Shown one piece after another: positions 15,607-24,768 of a stretch of DNA of 64,000 nt. The stretch is taken from positions 2,542,001-2,606,000 of the forward strand of contig NZ_JACHMM010000001.1 of NCBI RefSeq assembly GCF_014204975.1. Reading direction: 5' to 3'. Under the pieces are notes generated by a model. That model was not told where the DNA came from. It did not search any database and saw nothing but the letters and a program-made list of their open reading frames with translations. Position 1 is the first letter of the stretch. The number at the start of each line of letters is the position of its first letter. The position numbers were made by a program, and so were the translations under genes. The DNA is from Jiangella mangrovi (GTDB lineage Bacteria > Actinomycetota > Actinomycetes > Jiangellales > Jiangellaceae).

Positions 15607-18600
15607 GTGAGACCGTTCATGGAACGAGGCCACGGCCGATCGGCCCCTCAACGCCCGAAACGGGCCCGAGCGACGGCGGGGGCGCTGACCGCGCTCGGCG
15701 TCGTCGCTTCCGCGCTCGGCGCCGCCGGTGCCTCGAGCCTCCCGGCGCAGGCCGCGCCCGGCGACCCCATCACGGGCACGATCTGGCAGGACTACGACTC
15801 CGACGGCATGTACAGCCCGTTCGAGGCGTCGGGTCTGCTCGAGGGCATCGAGGTCTACGCCTACGACGCCGACGGCAACGTCGCGGGCCCGGCAATCACG
15901 GACGCGAGCGGCAACTACTCGCTGCCGGTCACCAGCGACGCCGGCCCCTGGCGCGTCGAGGCCAACGTGCCCGACACCCCCGAGTGGGAGGAGTGGCGCG
16001 ACTCCGTCGTCGGCCGCGCGGCCGGGCAGAGCAACGGGACCACCGTCCAGTTCATCGACTCGGTCCCCGCGGCCGACATCGACTTCTCGTTCCAGGTGCC
16101 GAGCACCTTCGTGGAGAACAACCCGTTCGTGTTCCTACCCGCGTTCCGGTACGGCCCGAGCGACGGCATCCAGGCGACGGAATTCGCCGGCGCCGCGCAC
16201 GAGTACGAGGCGATGAGCCCGAACACGACCACGGCCGTGCCCACGACGATGCACGTGCCGCACCAGCAGATCGGCGCCACGTACGGCACGGCGTACCAGA
16301 GGGCCGAGGCGCCCGGCGAGTTCGGCTCGGTGTTCGCCTCCGCGTACGTCCGCCGCCACTCGGGCCTGGGTCTGGGCGGCATCGACGCGATCTACCGGAT
16401 CACCCCGGACAACGGCGGGCCGGACTCGCCGACCGCGAGCGCCGACGTCTTCGTCAACCTCGAGGACTATGGCATCGACGTCGGCAGCGACTCCGACCCC
16501 GGTGCGGTTTCGGGCGACCCCAACGGGCTGCGGCCGGTGATGACGCTCGACAACCCGGTCTACGACTGGGGCACCGACGCGCAGGTGTGGGACAAGGTCG
16601 GCCGTGAGGGTCTCGGCGCGATGGAGATCTCCAACGACCAGGAGTCGCTGTTCGCGGTCAACCTGCACAACCGTTCGCTGATCGAGGTCGAGATCAGCCG
16701 CGACGGCACCCAGGTGCTCGGCGTGACGGAGCACGAGCTGGACGCGTACTTCCCGGACAGCAGCGACCTGCGCCCGCACGGCATCTCGGCCAACCCGCTG
16801 ACCAACGAGATGTACCTGACGGTCACGGACTCCGCCGAGTCGACCCAGAACCGGGCCGACCTGCACGCCTACGTGTACTCGTTCGACCCGGCCGACCCGA
16901 CGAACCTGACCCAGGTGCTGGACTTCCCGCTCGGCTACACCCGTGGTCTCTTCGCCGGCGCCTGGAACGCGAACTACCAGCCGTGGAACACCAACTCGGC
17001 GTACTGGCTGCAGTTCGCGCAGCCGACCAGTGGCGCGGCCGAGTTCGTCATGAACACGTCGGTGCCGATCGTCGCTGACGCGCGCTACCTGCACGGCGAC
17101 CTGATCGTCGGCATCCGCGACCTCGGCGGCGACCTGTTCGGCGCGAGCTCCGCTCTCGCTCCGGACGACCCGCGGCTGGTGGTCGGCCGGTCACTGGGCG
17201 GTGAGCTGCTCAAGGCCGGCTCCAACGGCGACGGCACCTGGTCGATCGAGCAGAACGGCGCGGTCAACGGCCAGGCCGGTGCGGTCGCGAACCAGGTGAC
17301 GCTGAACGGCCCGAACGGCCAGCCGGGCAAGTTCTTCATGGACACCTGGGTGAACGGCGTCGAGCACCTCGGTGCCACGCTGGTCGTGCCCAGCCGCGCG
17401 GACGGCATCATGGAGACCGGCATCCACGTCGCCGAGAGCGGCTTCCAGGTCGGTACCCGACGCTTCTTCCAGGACAACGGGTCGCTGGTGGAGCCCCGCG
17501 GCGCGGCGGTCATCACCGGCACCAACACTCCGCCGTCCGCGACCATGAAGGGCAACGGACTCGGTGAGCTGACGGCCATGGCGTCGGCGGCGCCGATCGA
17601 GATCGGCAACTACGTCTGGTACGACGACGACAACGACGGCATCCAGGACCCGGACGAGGCGCCGGTGCCGGGCGCGACCGTCAACCTGTACGAGGTCGAC
17701 GGCGACGGCAACCGCACGCTCGTCGGCACCACGACGACCGACGCGAACGGCGAGTACTACTTCTCGTCGAACGATCAGGACTACCAGCTGAAGACGCACA
17801 CCGACTACGTCGTCGGCGTCGACAACCCGGCCGACTACGAGGCCGGCGGACCGCTGGAGAACTGGTACCCGACGGCGCCGGACACGGGTGACCCGAACTC
17901 CGTCGACGCGAACCGGAACGACTCCGACGGGTTGGTCGAGACGACCGACGACGGCGACTTCCCGTACGCCGCCATCACGACCGGCGGGCCGGGCGAAAAC
18001 GACCACACGATCGACTTCGGCTACTCGAACATCGACTACGAGTTCGACAAGCGGACGGTGTCCGGGCCGACGGAGAACCCGGACGACGACGGCACGTGGA
18101 CGGTCGTCTACGAGCTCGTCGCCGAGAACACCGGCATGATCCCGGGGGCGTACCTGCTCACCGACGACCTGACCGGGTACGGCGACGGCGTCGAGGTGGT
18201 CGACACCCAGGTGGTGTCGGGCCCACCGGAGGCCGACGGGCTGCTGAACCCGAACTGGGACGGCGTGAGCGACCTGAACGTCGTCACCGGCGAGGTGCCG
18301 ATCGACCCGCAGTCGACCGTCGAGAACGGCACCGAGCACGTCTACACGCTCGAGGTGACCGTCGCGCTCACCACCGACCCGGACACCGGTGAGGTGACGG
18401 CGCTGCCGGAGAACCTGGCCTGCACCGACGGCCAGCAGGCCGGCGACGCGACGACCGGGTTGTTCAACCACGCCACGATGTCCCCCGACAACCACGAGGA
18501 CCTCACCGACGACGAGTGCGGCGACCTGCCGATCGTCACGCTCGACAAGACCGTCGTCACCGAGCCGCACGTCGTCGACCGGGAGAACCAGCCGGGCATC

Positions 18601-21078
18601 TGGGAGATCACCTACGGGCTCACCGTCACCAACGAGTCCGAGGTCCCGACCGACTACGACCTCGAGGACGAGCTGCGCTTCGGCACCGGCATCACGATCG
18701 TCGACGGCTCGGTCACCACGGCGAACACCGTCCCGGGCGACATCGCGACCCGGCCGGAGTACGACGGCGTCAGCGACCTGCTGATCGTCGAGGACCAGCC
18801 GATCGGCGCGCTGGAGTCGCACGAGTACACCGTCACGGTCCAGTTCACCGTCGACCTGCCGAACCCGCCCGCCCAGCCCGACCCGTCGGACTGCGACCTG
18901 GCCGGTGACGCCGGCGAGGAGGGCACGGGGCTGTACAACGACGCGAACTCGTCGTTCAACGGCTACCCGGACACCGACACCGAGTGCCGTGAGGTCGGCC
19001 AGCCGACCCACGTCAAGTCGCTGATCTCGGCCACGCCGATCGGCAACGGCCAGTGGGAGATCGTCTACGGCATCGACGTGTCGAACAAGGGCGTCAAGGA
19101 CACGTGGTACGACCTGTCGGACGAGCTGCACTTCACCGACCAGGTCACCATCGTCTCCGCCGCCGTCACCGTGTCGCCGGCCGAGGCCACGCTGTTCGAC
19201 CCGCCGTGGAACGGGCAGGACCAGCTGGTCATCGCCGAGCAGGTACCGCTCCTGGGCTCCGACGACGAGGCCTACGCGCCGCACCACTACGAGCTGACGG
19301 TGATCGCCGACGCGCCGCTGCAGTTCGCACCGGGTGAGGGCGGCTCGGACCCGACGGCCTGCCCGGCCGAGGGTGAGGACCCGACGAGCGACACGGCGTT
19401 CAACAACACGTCGACGCTGACCGACGAGTCGGGCCTGACCGAGGACGACCAGGCCTGCGCGCCGCTGCCGTCGATCGACATCGAGAAGACGGTGAGCGCC
19501 GGGCCGACCGCCAACGGCGACGGGACGTGGAGCATCACCTACGACCTGGTGGCGTCGAACACGGGCGCGGGCGACGGCGACTACACGATCAGCGACCAGC
19601 TCCGCTACGGCGAGGGCATCGTGGTCGAGGACGCCACCGTCGTGACGACGCCCGAGGGCGTGACGGCGCTGGACACCTGGACCGGCCAGGGACCCGACGG
19701 CGACCCCGTCAACGTCATCGCCGAGGACGTGCCGCTCGCCGCCGGCGGGGTGCACACCTACCAGGTGCAGGTGGTCTTCTCCCTCGACGAGGACACCCTC
19801 GCCGAGGAGTCGATGACCTGCCCCGAGCCGGACTCCGGCGAGAACGGCGGGCTGGCCAACAGCACCGGCATCGAGCACAACGACCTCACCGACGACGACG
19901 AGGCCTGCCTCTCGCTCGGCGAGCCGAGCCTCGACAAGGAGCTGGTGTCGGCCGAGCCGGTGGACGACGGTCAGTGGGAGGTCGTCTACACCCTGACGGT
20001 CAACAACCTGCTGCCGGGCGAGACCACCTACGACCTCGAGGACGAGCTGCTCTTCGGCGACACCGTCGAGATCGACTACGCCGAGGTCACGGACTTCCCC
20101 GACGGGGTGGACGTGAACGAGGACTGGGACGGTCTCGAGGACACCCTCATCGCCGAGGACGTGACGCTCCCAGGCATGAACGACGAGGGCTACGCGCCGC
20201 ACGTCTACACCGTCACCGTCGTCGCCGACGTCCCGCCGAGCTTCGAGGTGGACGACGACGGCAACACGGCGGCCGCGTGTGCGGGCGAGCCGGGCGACAA
20301 CTGGGAGAACGGCGGGCTGAACAACGGCGCCACCCTCACCACGGAGGGCGGCGACGAGCTCACCGACACCGACTGCGCCGACCTGCCGTCGATCCACCTG
20401 GACAAGACGATCGCGTCCGGGCCCACGTCGACCGGCACGAACGCCTACACGATCACCTACGAGCTGGAGGTCACCAACGACGGCGCGGCCGCCGGGGACT
20501 ACGTCCTCAGCGACCAGCTGAACTACGGCACCGGCATCGAGATCGTCGACGTCACCGCGTCGAACGCCGAGCCGGGCGACGTCCCGGTCCTGGACACGTT
20601 CACCGGGCAGGGCGACGAGCCGGACGCCCCGGAGAACGCCATCACCGGCGACGTCACCATCGACGTCGACGCGACGCACACCTACGAGGTGACCGTCGCC
20701 GTCACCGTCGACCCGGCCACGGCGACCGCCGAGTCGGTGTCGTGCCCGGACGACCCGGGCGAGGGCGACACCGGCGGGCTGCTCAACCTGGGCCTGCTCG
20801 ACCACAACGGCCACGAGCTCGACGCCGACGCGTGCGCTCCGCTCGACCCGCCGACGCCGCCGGACACCCCCGGTGACGACGACGGCTCGGGTGACGACGA
20901 CGGCTCGGGCGACGACGACGGCAACGGTGGCGGCAACGGTGGTGGCGGCGACGACCTGGCCGACACCGGTGGTGACTCCACGCTGCTGCTGGTCACCGGC
21001 GGGCTGCTCCTCCTCGCCGGGGCGACGGCGCTCGTCGTCACCCGGCGTCGTCAGCAGACGGGAGGCCTGAGCAGCTGA
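15607..21078 (+). CDS. Giant LAxTG-anchored surface protein with SdrD B-like domain and six cysteine-paired DUF11-like repeats
   Basis: 1,823 residues. A Sec signal ends near residue 54 (AQAAPG). An SdrD/SpaA-like domain (58-150, GTIWQDYDSDGMYSPFEASG) is followed by a large unassigned region (150-650). An SdrD B-like domain (about 662-800, NYVWYDDDNDGIQDPDEAPV) precedes six tandem DUF11-like repeats starting near 811, 977, 1134, 1290, 1440 and 1596. Each repeat ends with two cysteines flanking an Asp/Asn-rich loop. A GDDDGS-rich stalk, LADTG, a hydrophobic segment and RRRQQ form a sortase-E-type anchor. GGAGG before GTG 15607 fixes the start. A CRP-like site lies upstream. Probable role: adhesion or aerial-surface matrix. 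Confidence 0.9.
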   Translation: MRPFMERGHGRSAPQRPKRARATAGALTALGVVASALGAAGASSLPAQAAPGDPITGTIWQDYDSDGMYSPFEASGLLEGIEVYAYDADGNVAGPAITDASGNYSLPVTSDAGPWRVEANVPDTPEWEEWRDSVVGRAAGQSNGTTVQFIDSVPAADIDFSFQVPSTFVENNPFVFLPAFRYGPSDGIQATEFAGAAHEYEAMSPNTTTAVPTTMHVPHQQIGATYGTAYQRAEAPGEFGSVFASAYVRRHSGLGLGGIDAIYRITPDNGGPDSPTASADVFVNLEDYGIDVGSDSDPGAVSGDPNGLRPVMTLDNPVYDWGTDAQVWDKVGREGLGAMEISNDQESLFAVNLHNRSLIEVEISRDGTQVLGVTEHELDAYFPDSSDLRPHGISANPLTNEMYLTVTDSAESTQNRADLHAYVYSFDPADPTNLTQVLDFPLGYTRGLFAGAWNANYQPWNTNSAYWLQFAQPTSGAAEFVMNTSVPIVADARYLHGDLIVGIRDLGGDLFGASSALAPDDPRLVVGRSLGGELLKAGSNGDGTWSIEQNGAVNGQAGAVANQVTLNGPNGQPGKFFMDTWVNGVEHLGATLVVPSRADGIMETGIHVAESGFQVGTRRFFQDNGSLVEPRGAAVITGTNTPPSATMKGNGLGELTAMASAAPIEIGNYVWYDDDNDGIQDPDEAPVPGATVNLYEVDGDGNRTLVGTTTTDANGEYYFSSNDQDYQLKTHTDYVVGVDNPADYEAGGPLENWYPTAPDTGDPNSVDANRNDSDGLVETTDDGDFPYAAITTGGPGENDHTIDFGYSNIDYEFDKRTVSGPTENPDDDGTWTVVYELVAENTGMIPGAYLLTDDLTGYGDGVEVVDTQVVSGPPEADGLLNPNWDGVSDLNVVTGEVPIDPQSTVENGTEHVYTLEVTVALTTDPDTGEVTALPENLACTDGQQAGDATTGLFNHATMSPDNHEDLTDDECGDLPIVTLDKTVVTEPHVVDRENQPGIWEITYGLTVTNESEVPTDYDLEDELRFGTGITIVDGSVTTANTVPGDIATRPEYDGVSDLLIVEDQPIGALESHEYTVTVQFTVDLPNPPAQPDPSDCDLAGDAGEEGTGLYNDANSSFNGYPDTDTECREVGQPTHVKSLISATPIGNGQWEIVYGIDVSNKGVKDTWYDLSDELHFTDQVTIVSAAVTVSPAEATLFDPPWNGQDQLVIAEQVPLLGSDDEAYAPHHYELTVIADAPLQFAPGEGGSDPTACPAEGEDPTSDTAFNNTSTLTDESGLTEDDQACAPLPSIDIEKTVSAGPTANGDGTWSITYDLVASNTGAGDGDYTISDQLRYGEGIVVEDATVVTTPEGVTALDTWTGQGPDGDPVNVIAEDVPLAAGGVHTYQVQVVFSLDEDTLAEESMTCPEPDSGENGGLANSTGIEHNDLTDDDEACLSLGEPSLDKELVSAEPVDDGQWEVVYTLTVNNLLPGETTYDLEDELLFGDTVEIDYAEVTDFPDGVDVNEDWDGLEDTLIAEDVTLPGMNDEGYAPHVYTVTVVADVPPSFEVDDDGNTAAACAGEPGDNWENGGLNNGATLTTEGGDELTDTDCADLPSIHLDKTIASGPTSTGTNAYTITYELEVTNDGAAAGDYVLSDQLNYGTGIEIVDVTASNAEPGDVPVLDTFTGQGDEPDAPENAITGDVTIDVDATHTYEVTVAVTVDPATATAESVSCPDDPGEGDTGGLLNLGLLDHNGHELDADACAPLDPPTPPDTPGDDDGSGDDDGSGDDDGNGGGNGGGGDDLADTGGDSTLLLVTGGLLLLAGATALVVTRRRQQTGGLSS

Positions 21079-21085
21079 TCGACGT

Positions 21086-21173
21086 CCGCGGGGCCGGTCC
21101 GACCGGCCGGCCCCGCGGCGCACCCGCAGCGAGGGCCCGGCCCGCCGCACCACACGCGGCGCACCGGGCCCTC
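21086..21173 (+). terminator. Two consecutive GC-rich hairpins after the surface protein gene
   Basis: Stem 1: CCGCGGGGCCGG (21086-21097) pairs with 21107-21118. Stem 2: GAGGGCCCGG (21131-21140) pairs with 21164-21173, with an inner GCCGC/GCGGC pairing. They start 8 bases after the stop codon. A tandem terminator is likely. Confidence 0.65.
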
Positions 21174-21192
21174 CGCGTCCCACCTGCCTGAA

Positions 21193-21368
21193 CGCGCGCG
21201 TTGGAGGTTTGCCGTCTGATCCGACAGCAGAGCGCGATCGCGCGCGGGTGGGCGTGCGCACGCGCGCGTTGGAGGTCTGCCGTCCGATCCGACAGCAGAG
21301 CGCGATCGCGTGCGCGTGGGCGCGCGTGTGCGCGCGTTGGAGGTTTGCTGTCTGATGCGACAGCAGAG
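21193..21368. repeat. 68-base tandem repeat, about 2.6 copies, in the convergent intergenic region
   Basis: The 324-base gap between the surface protein and ECF sigma genes has no gene. Beyond two hairpins it holds a direct repeat with exact 68-base period: TTGGAGGT recurs at 21201, 21269 and 21337. Each copy contains a small dyad (GCTGTC/GACAGC in the third copy, with G-T variants in the others) and a GCGATCGC-type palindrome joined by alternating GC tracts. No spacers of CRISPR type. Confidence 0.8.
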
Positions 21369-21402
21369 CTCCAGCGTCATGCGGGAGGTCCTGACCTGCG
21401 GA

Positions 21403-21963
21403 TCAGGCGTCGGCGGGGGCGGCGGCGTAGGCCGCGCGCAGCGCCTTGCGGGCCCGGGCCGCCAGGCTGGAGACGGCGTTCGGCGTCATCGACAGCCGCG
21501 AGCCGAGCTCGGACGGGGAGTAGCGCTCGACGTCGATGAGCCAGAGCACGAGACGCCACCGGGCCGGCAGGGTGGCCAGCGCGGTCGCCGCCCGGCCGCC
21601 GTCGACCCGGCCGGCGGCGAAGCCGGGCTGGCCGAGCAGGGCGTCCCAGGCGGCGGGGTCCTCGACCGTCACCGTGCGCCCGCGCGCCGACGAGTGCCGG
21701 TAGGCGAGGCGTTTCACCGTCGACAACACGTAGCCGGGGAACGACGAGCGCGGCCCGCGACCTGCGCGGACGGCGTTCAGCACGAGGCAGAAGGTCTCCT
21801 GGACGAGGTCGTCGGCGGCGTGTTGGTCGCGGACGATGTGCTGTGCCGCGCGGTGCGCCATGGGGGCCGTCTTCTCGTACAGGATCCCGAAGGCGTCGTC
21901 GTCGCCGTCGTGAGCCCGGTCCAGCAGGATCGCGAACTCGTGGTGGTCCCACTCGTCGATCAT
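21403..21963 (-). CDS. ECF-type RNA polymerase sigma factor
   Basis: 186 residues with sigma-2 (about 20-85, containing DQHAADDLVQETFCLVLNAV) and sigma-4 (about 125-180, LPARWRLVLWLIDVERYSPSELGSRLSMTPNAVSSLAARARKAL). No C-terminal extension and no anti-sigma gene alongside, so its control is unclear. It is convergent with the surface protein gene and separated from it by tandem repeats. It could serve envelope genes, but that is only positional inference. Confidence 0.88.
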   Translation of the reverse strand: MIDEWDHHEFAILLDRAHDGDDDAFGILYEKTAPMAHRAAQHIVRDQHAADDLVQETFCLVLNAVRAGRGPRSSFPGYVLSTVKRLAYRHSSARGRTVTVEDPAAWDALLGQPGFAAGRVDGGRAATALATLPARWRLVLWLIDVERYSPSELGSRLSMTPNAVSSLAARARKALRAAYAAAPADA

Positions 21964-22062
21964 GAAAAGAACCTCGTGGCAGTGCGGTGTTCCGCGCGTC
22001 GGCGGTCCCCGCAGACCTCACTAGGGGGATTCACGATCTTGCGGCATATCGCCGCAATCGGG

Positions 22063-24570
22063 TCACTGCGCGGGCAGGATGGCCAGCGCCCTGGCCACGA
22101 CGACCGCCTCGTAGCGGTCGGCCGCGCCGAGCTTGCGGTAGAGCGAGCGCGCGGTGGTCTTCAGTGTGTTGCCGGAGATGTACATCGACTTCGCGATGTC
22201 GCTGAGCGTCTCGGGTCCGTCGAGCGACAGCAGCACCTCGGTCTCGCGCTCGGACAGCGCGGGAGCGGCTCCGGTGTTGGCGCGGTGCAGCGCGGCCAGC
22301 TCGACCGGCAGGCTGCTCAGGGGGCCCGACGGCGGCAGCGGAAGCTCGCCGCCGATGACGGCCGTCCGCAGCGCCGGCAGCAGCAGGAGCGGCCGGCGGG
22401 CGCCCGTGCGCTCGATCAGCGCGAACAGCTGGTGCAGGTGCGCGCCGGGGCCGAGGCCGCGGCGCAGGGCGGACTCGACGAGCAGCGCGTAGACGTCGGC
22501 GCGCACGGTCCGGGGGACGGTGCCGAGGTCGCCCAACGGCGTCAGCTCGCGCCCGGCGGCCAGGGGGTCGCCGGCCGCCAGCAGCGCCCGGGCCCGGGCC
22601 ACCGCGAGCAGCGCCGCGTGCCCCGGCGGCGCGGCGGTGGTCGCGAGCAGCGCTGTCGCCGCTTCGGGGTCGTCGCGGGCGATCAGGGCGTGCGCCCGGG
22701 CGATCGTCGCCAGCAGCCGGTTCAGCGGCAGCCGGTTGGTCGGCTGGTCCTCGCCGCTGAGCAGCTCGGCGTGCCCGGCGGCCGTGCGGTCGCCGCCCAG
22801 CAGCGCCAGCACCGACCACGCCAGGGCCAGCCGGGCTGCGGGCGGGACGACGTCGCGGTCGAGCCGGCGCTGGGCGCCGTGCAGCCGCTCGGCCACGCCG
22901 GCGGTGCGGCCGTGCTCGAGGTCGAGCGCCCCGCGGGTGAGGTGGACGTGGTCGGTGAACTGGTTGTCGGCCCAGCCGTGCCGCCGGGCGATCTCGGCCG
23001 CCGAGCGCGCCTGCCGGGCCGCGCCGGCGAGGTCGCCGCGCAGGAACGACGTGTAGGACCGCAGCGCCTCGCTGTTCGCCTCGTGCCAGGCGATGCCGTG
23101 GTGGCGGGCCTGCGTGGCCGTGCGGCCCAGGATGGCCTCGGCGGCGTCGAGGTCGCCGGCGGCCAGCCGGTTGGCGCCGGTCTGCCACTCGAAGTAGACG
23201 ACGCGGTCGAGGTGCTCGCGCCGCTCGTCGTCGGTGGCCGCCCGGATCAGCGCCTGCCCGGCCCGCTCGACGGCGAGCGCGGCGGCGGCGTCGCCACGGG
23301 CCCGGGCCAGCACCATCTGGAAGCAGCGGATGGTCAGCAGCGTCCCGCTCAGCGTGTACGGGTCGACCAGGCGGTCGGCCTGCGCGACGCGGCGGGCGAA
23401 GGTCTGCAGGTCCGGCGGCGGAGCGACGGCGGCGATGGCCGCGAGCAGCAGCAGCACGGGGTCGGCGGCGATGACGTCGTCGGGCAGCGTGTTGACCGCC
23501 GGCAGCAGGTCGTCGAACTGACCGCGGGCGACCGCCGGCTCCCAGCTGGCCCGGACCACGCTGCCGGCGGTCGCCTTGTCGAGCGCGGTGTCGACCACCA
23601 GCGGCAGCGCGTCGGTGGTGCGGCCGTGCGCCACCAGCAGCCGGACGGTGCGCGTCACCAGCTCGGTGCGGCGGCCGGGCTGCTCGACGTCGAGCCGGGC
23701 CAGCAGCGCGCGGCGGACCGGGTGCGGCAGCCGCCACTGCGCGTCGTCGGCGACGGGGACCAGCCGGCCCGCCGTCGCCCACCGGTCGATCAGCGCGGCG
23801 GGGTCGTCGGGCGCGGCGGCGTGGTCCTCGAGCAGCAGCGCCAGCACCGAGGCGTCGAACCGGGGCGCCGCGGCGACGTCGGTGAGCAGCGTGTGGTCGG
23901 CGGGGTCGAGGTCGCCGAGCAGCTCGTTGCGGACGAACTGGTCGACGAGGTCGCGCAGGCGCCGCTCGGACAGCGCGGCGTCGGGCCGCCGCGCGCGCAG
24001 CGCCGCCACCACGAGCGCCGGCCAGCCGTCGGTCGTCTGGTCGAGCTCGGCGAGGTCGTCGGGGCTCAGCGCGACCCGGAACCGGGTGGCCAGATGGTGG
24101 ATCTCGGCGGCGTCGAACAGCAGGTCCGCCAGGCCCACCAGCTGGATGGTGCCGTCGAGCTGCCGGTCGGCGGTGGCCCAGGCGGGCTGTGTGCGGGTGC
24201 TCAGGAGGACCCGGGTGTCGTGGTCGCGGGCCGCGCGCAGCGCCGAGCGCACGCCGTCGCCGTCGGGATCGGGGACGCCGTCGAGCAGGATGGCCGGCGG
24301 GTCGCCCGCGGCGTCGCCCACCGCACGGCAGAGGATGTCGTCGACGGCCGGACCGATGGCGTCACCGAGGGCGGGATCGACGCGGGCCACCCGCCCGGCG
24401 CCCAGCCGCCGGGCGACCTCGTCGAGCAGCAACGACTTCCCGAGCCCCGGCGGTCCCTGCACGACGAGGATCGGCGCGGCGTCGGGCCTGGTCAGCGGGT
24501 CGGCGAGGCGTGGCCTGGGCACGACGGCGCGCGGCCCCGACCGTCGCCGGTCGCTCTCGGCACCCCACAT
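22063..24570 (-). CDS. LuxR-family ATP-binding regulator (LAL/MalT type)
   Basis: 835 residues. An N-terminal STAND-type NTPase carries Walker A GPPGLGKS (39-46), and a Walker B-like ILLDGVPD follows. The long middle is helical repeats (TPR-like), and the C-terminal LuxR HTH (about 770-830) is LSERETEVLLSLDGPETLSDIAKSMYISGNTLKTTARSLYRKLGA. Such proteins are ATP- and ligand-dependent activators. GGGGAGACGACACG before the ATG at 24570 fixes the start. It is divergent from a second LAL gene 198 bases away. Confidence 0.88.
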   Translation of the reverse strand: MWGAESDRRRSGPRAVVPRPRLADPLTRPDAAPILVVQGPPGLGKSLLLDEVARRLGAGRVARVDPALGDAIGPAVDDILCRAVGDAAGDPPAILLDGVPDPDGDGVRSALRAARDHDTRVLLSTRTQPAWATADRQLDGTIQLVGLADLLFDAAEIHHLATRFRVALSPDDLAELDQTTDGWPALVVAALRARRPDAALSERRLRDLVDQFVRNELLGDLDPADHTLLTDVAAAPRFDASVLALLLEDHAAAPDDPAALIDRWATAGRLVPVADDAQWRLPHPVRRALLARLDVEQPGRRTELVTRTVRLLVAHGRTTDALPLVVDTALDKATAGSVVRASWEPAVARGQFDDLLPAVNTLPDDVIAADPVLLLLAAIAAVAPPPDLQTFARRVAQADRLVDPYTLSGTLLTIRCFQMVLARARGDAAAALAVERAGQALIRAATDDERREHLDRVVYFEWQTGANRLAAGDLDAAEAILGRTATQARHHGIAWHEANSEALRSYTSFLRGDLAGAARQARSAAEIARRHGWADNQFTDHVHLTRGALDLEHGRTAGVAERLHGAQRRLDRDVVPPAARLALAWSVLALLGGDRTAAGHAELLSGEDQPTNRLPLNRLLATIARAHALIARDDPEAATALLATTAAPPGHAALLAVARARALLAAGDPLAAGRELTPLGDLGTVPRTVRADVYALLVESALRRGLGPGAHLHQLFALIERTGARRPLLLLPALRTAVIGGELPLPPSGPLSSLPVELAALHRANTGAAPALSERETEVLLSLDGPETLSDIAKSMYISGNTLKTTARSLYRKLGAADRYEAVVVARALAILPAQ

Positions 24571-24768
24571 CGTGTCGTCTCCCCGTCCTGCCCACCCGGA
24601 TGACGATCTTAGTCTCACCCCTCGCCTCACCCCAGGTTCCACCCCCGATCACCCGTCAGCAGTGTCGGGTTCTCACGTCATGACAGGGTGCCGGACCGCG
24701 ATGCTTGGGGATGAAGATCGCGAAGGGGGGCCCGGCGATGGTGGGTGATCGCAGGGTGAGGGGAACGG

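Noticed and set aside
17191-21261. 1,356-residue open frame on the minus strand opposite the surface protein gene
   Set aside because: It is the antisense shadow of a GC-rich coding sequence; composition is Arg/Val/Asp-rich with no domain, while the plus strand has clear domains, a signal and an anchor.
21193-21368. CRISPR array
   Set aside because: The repeats are direct tandem 68-base units without unique spacers, with only 2.6 copies and no cas genes nearby.
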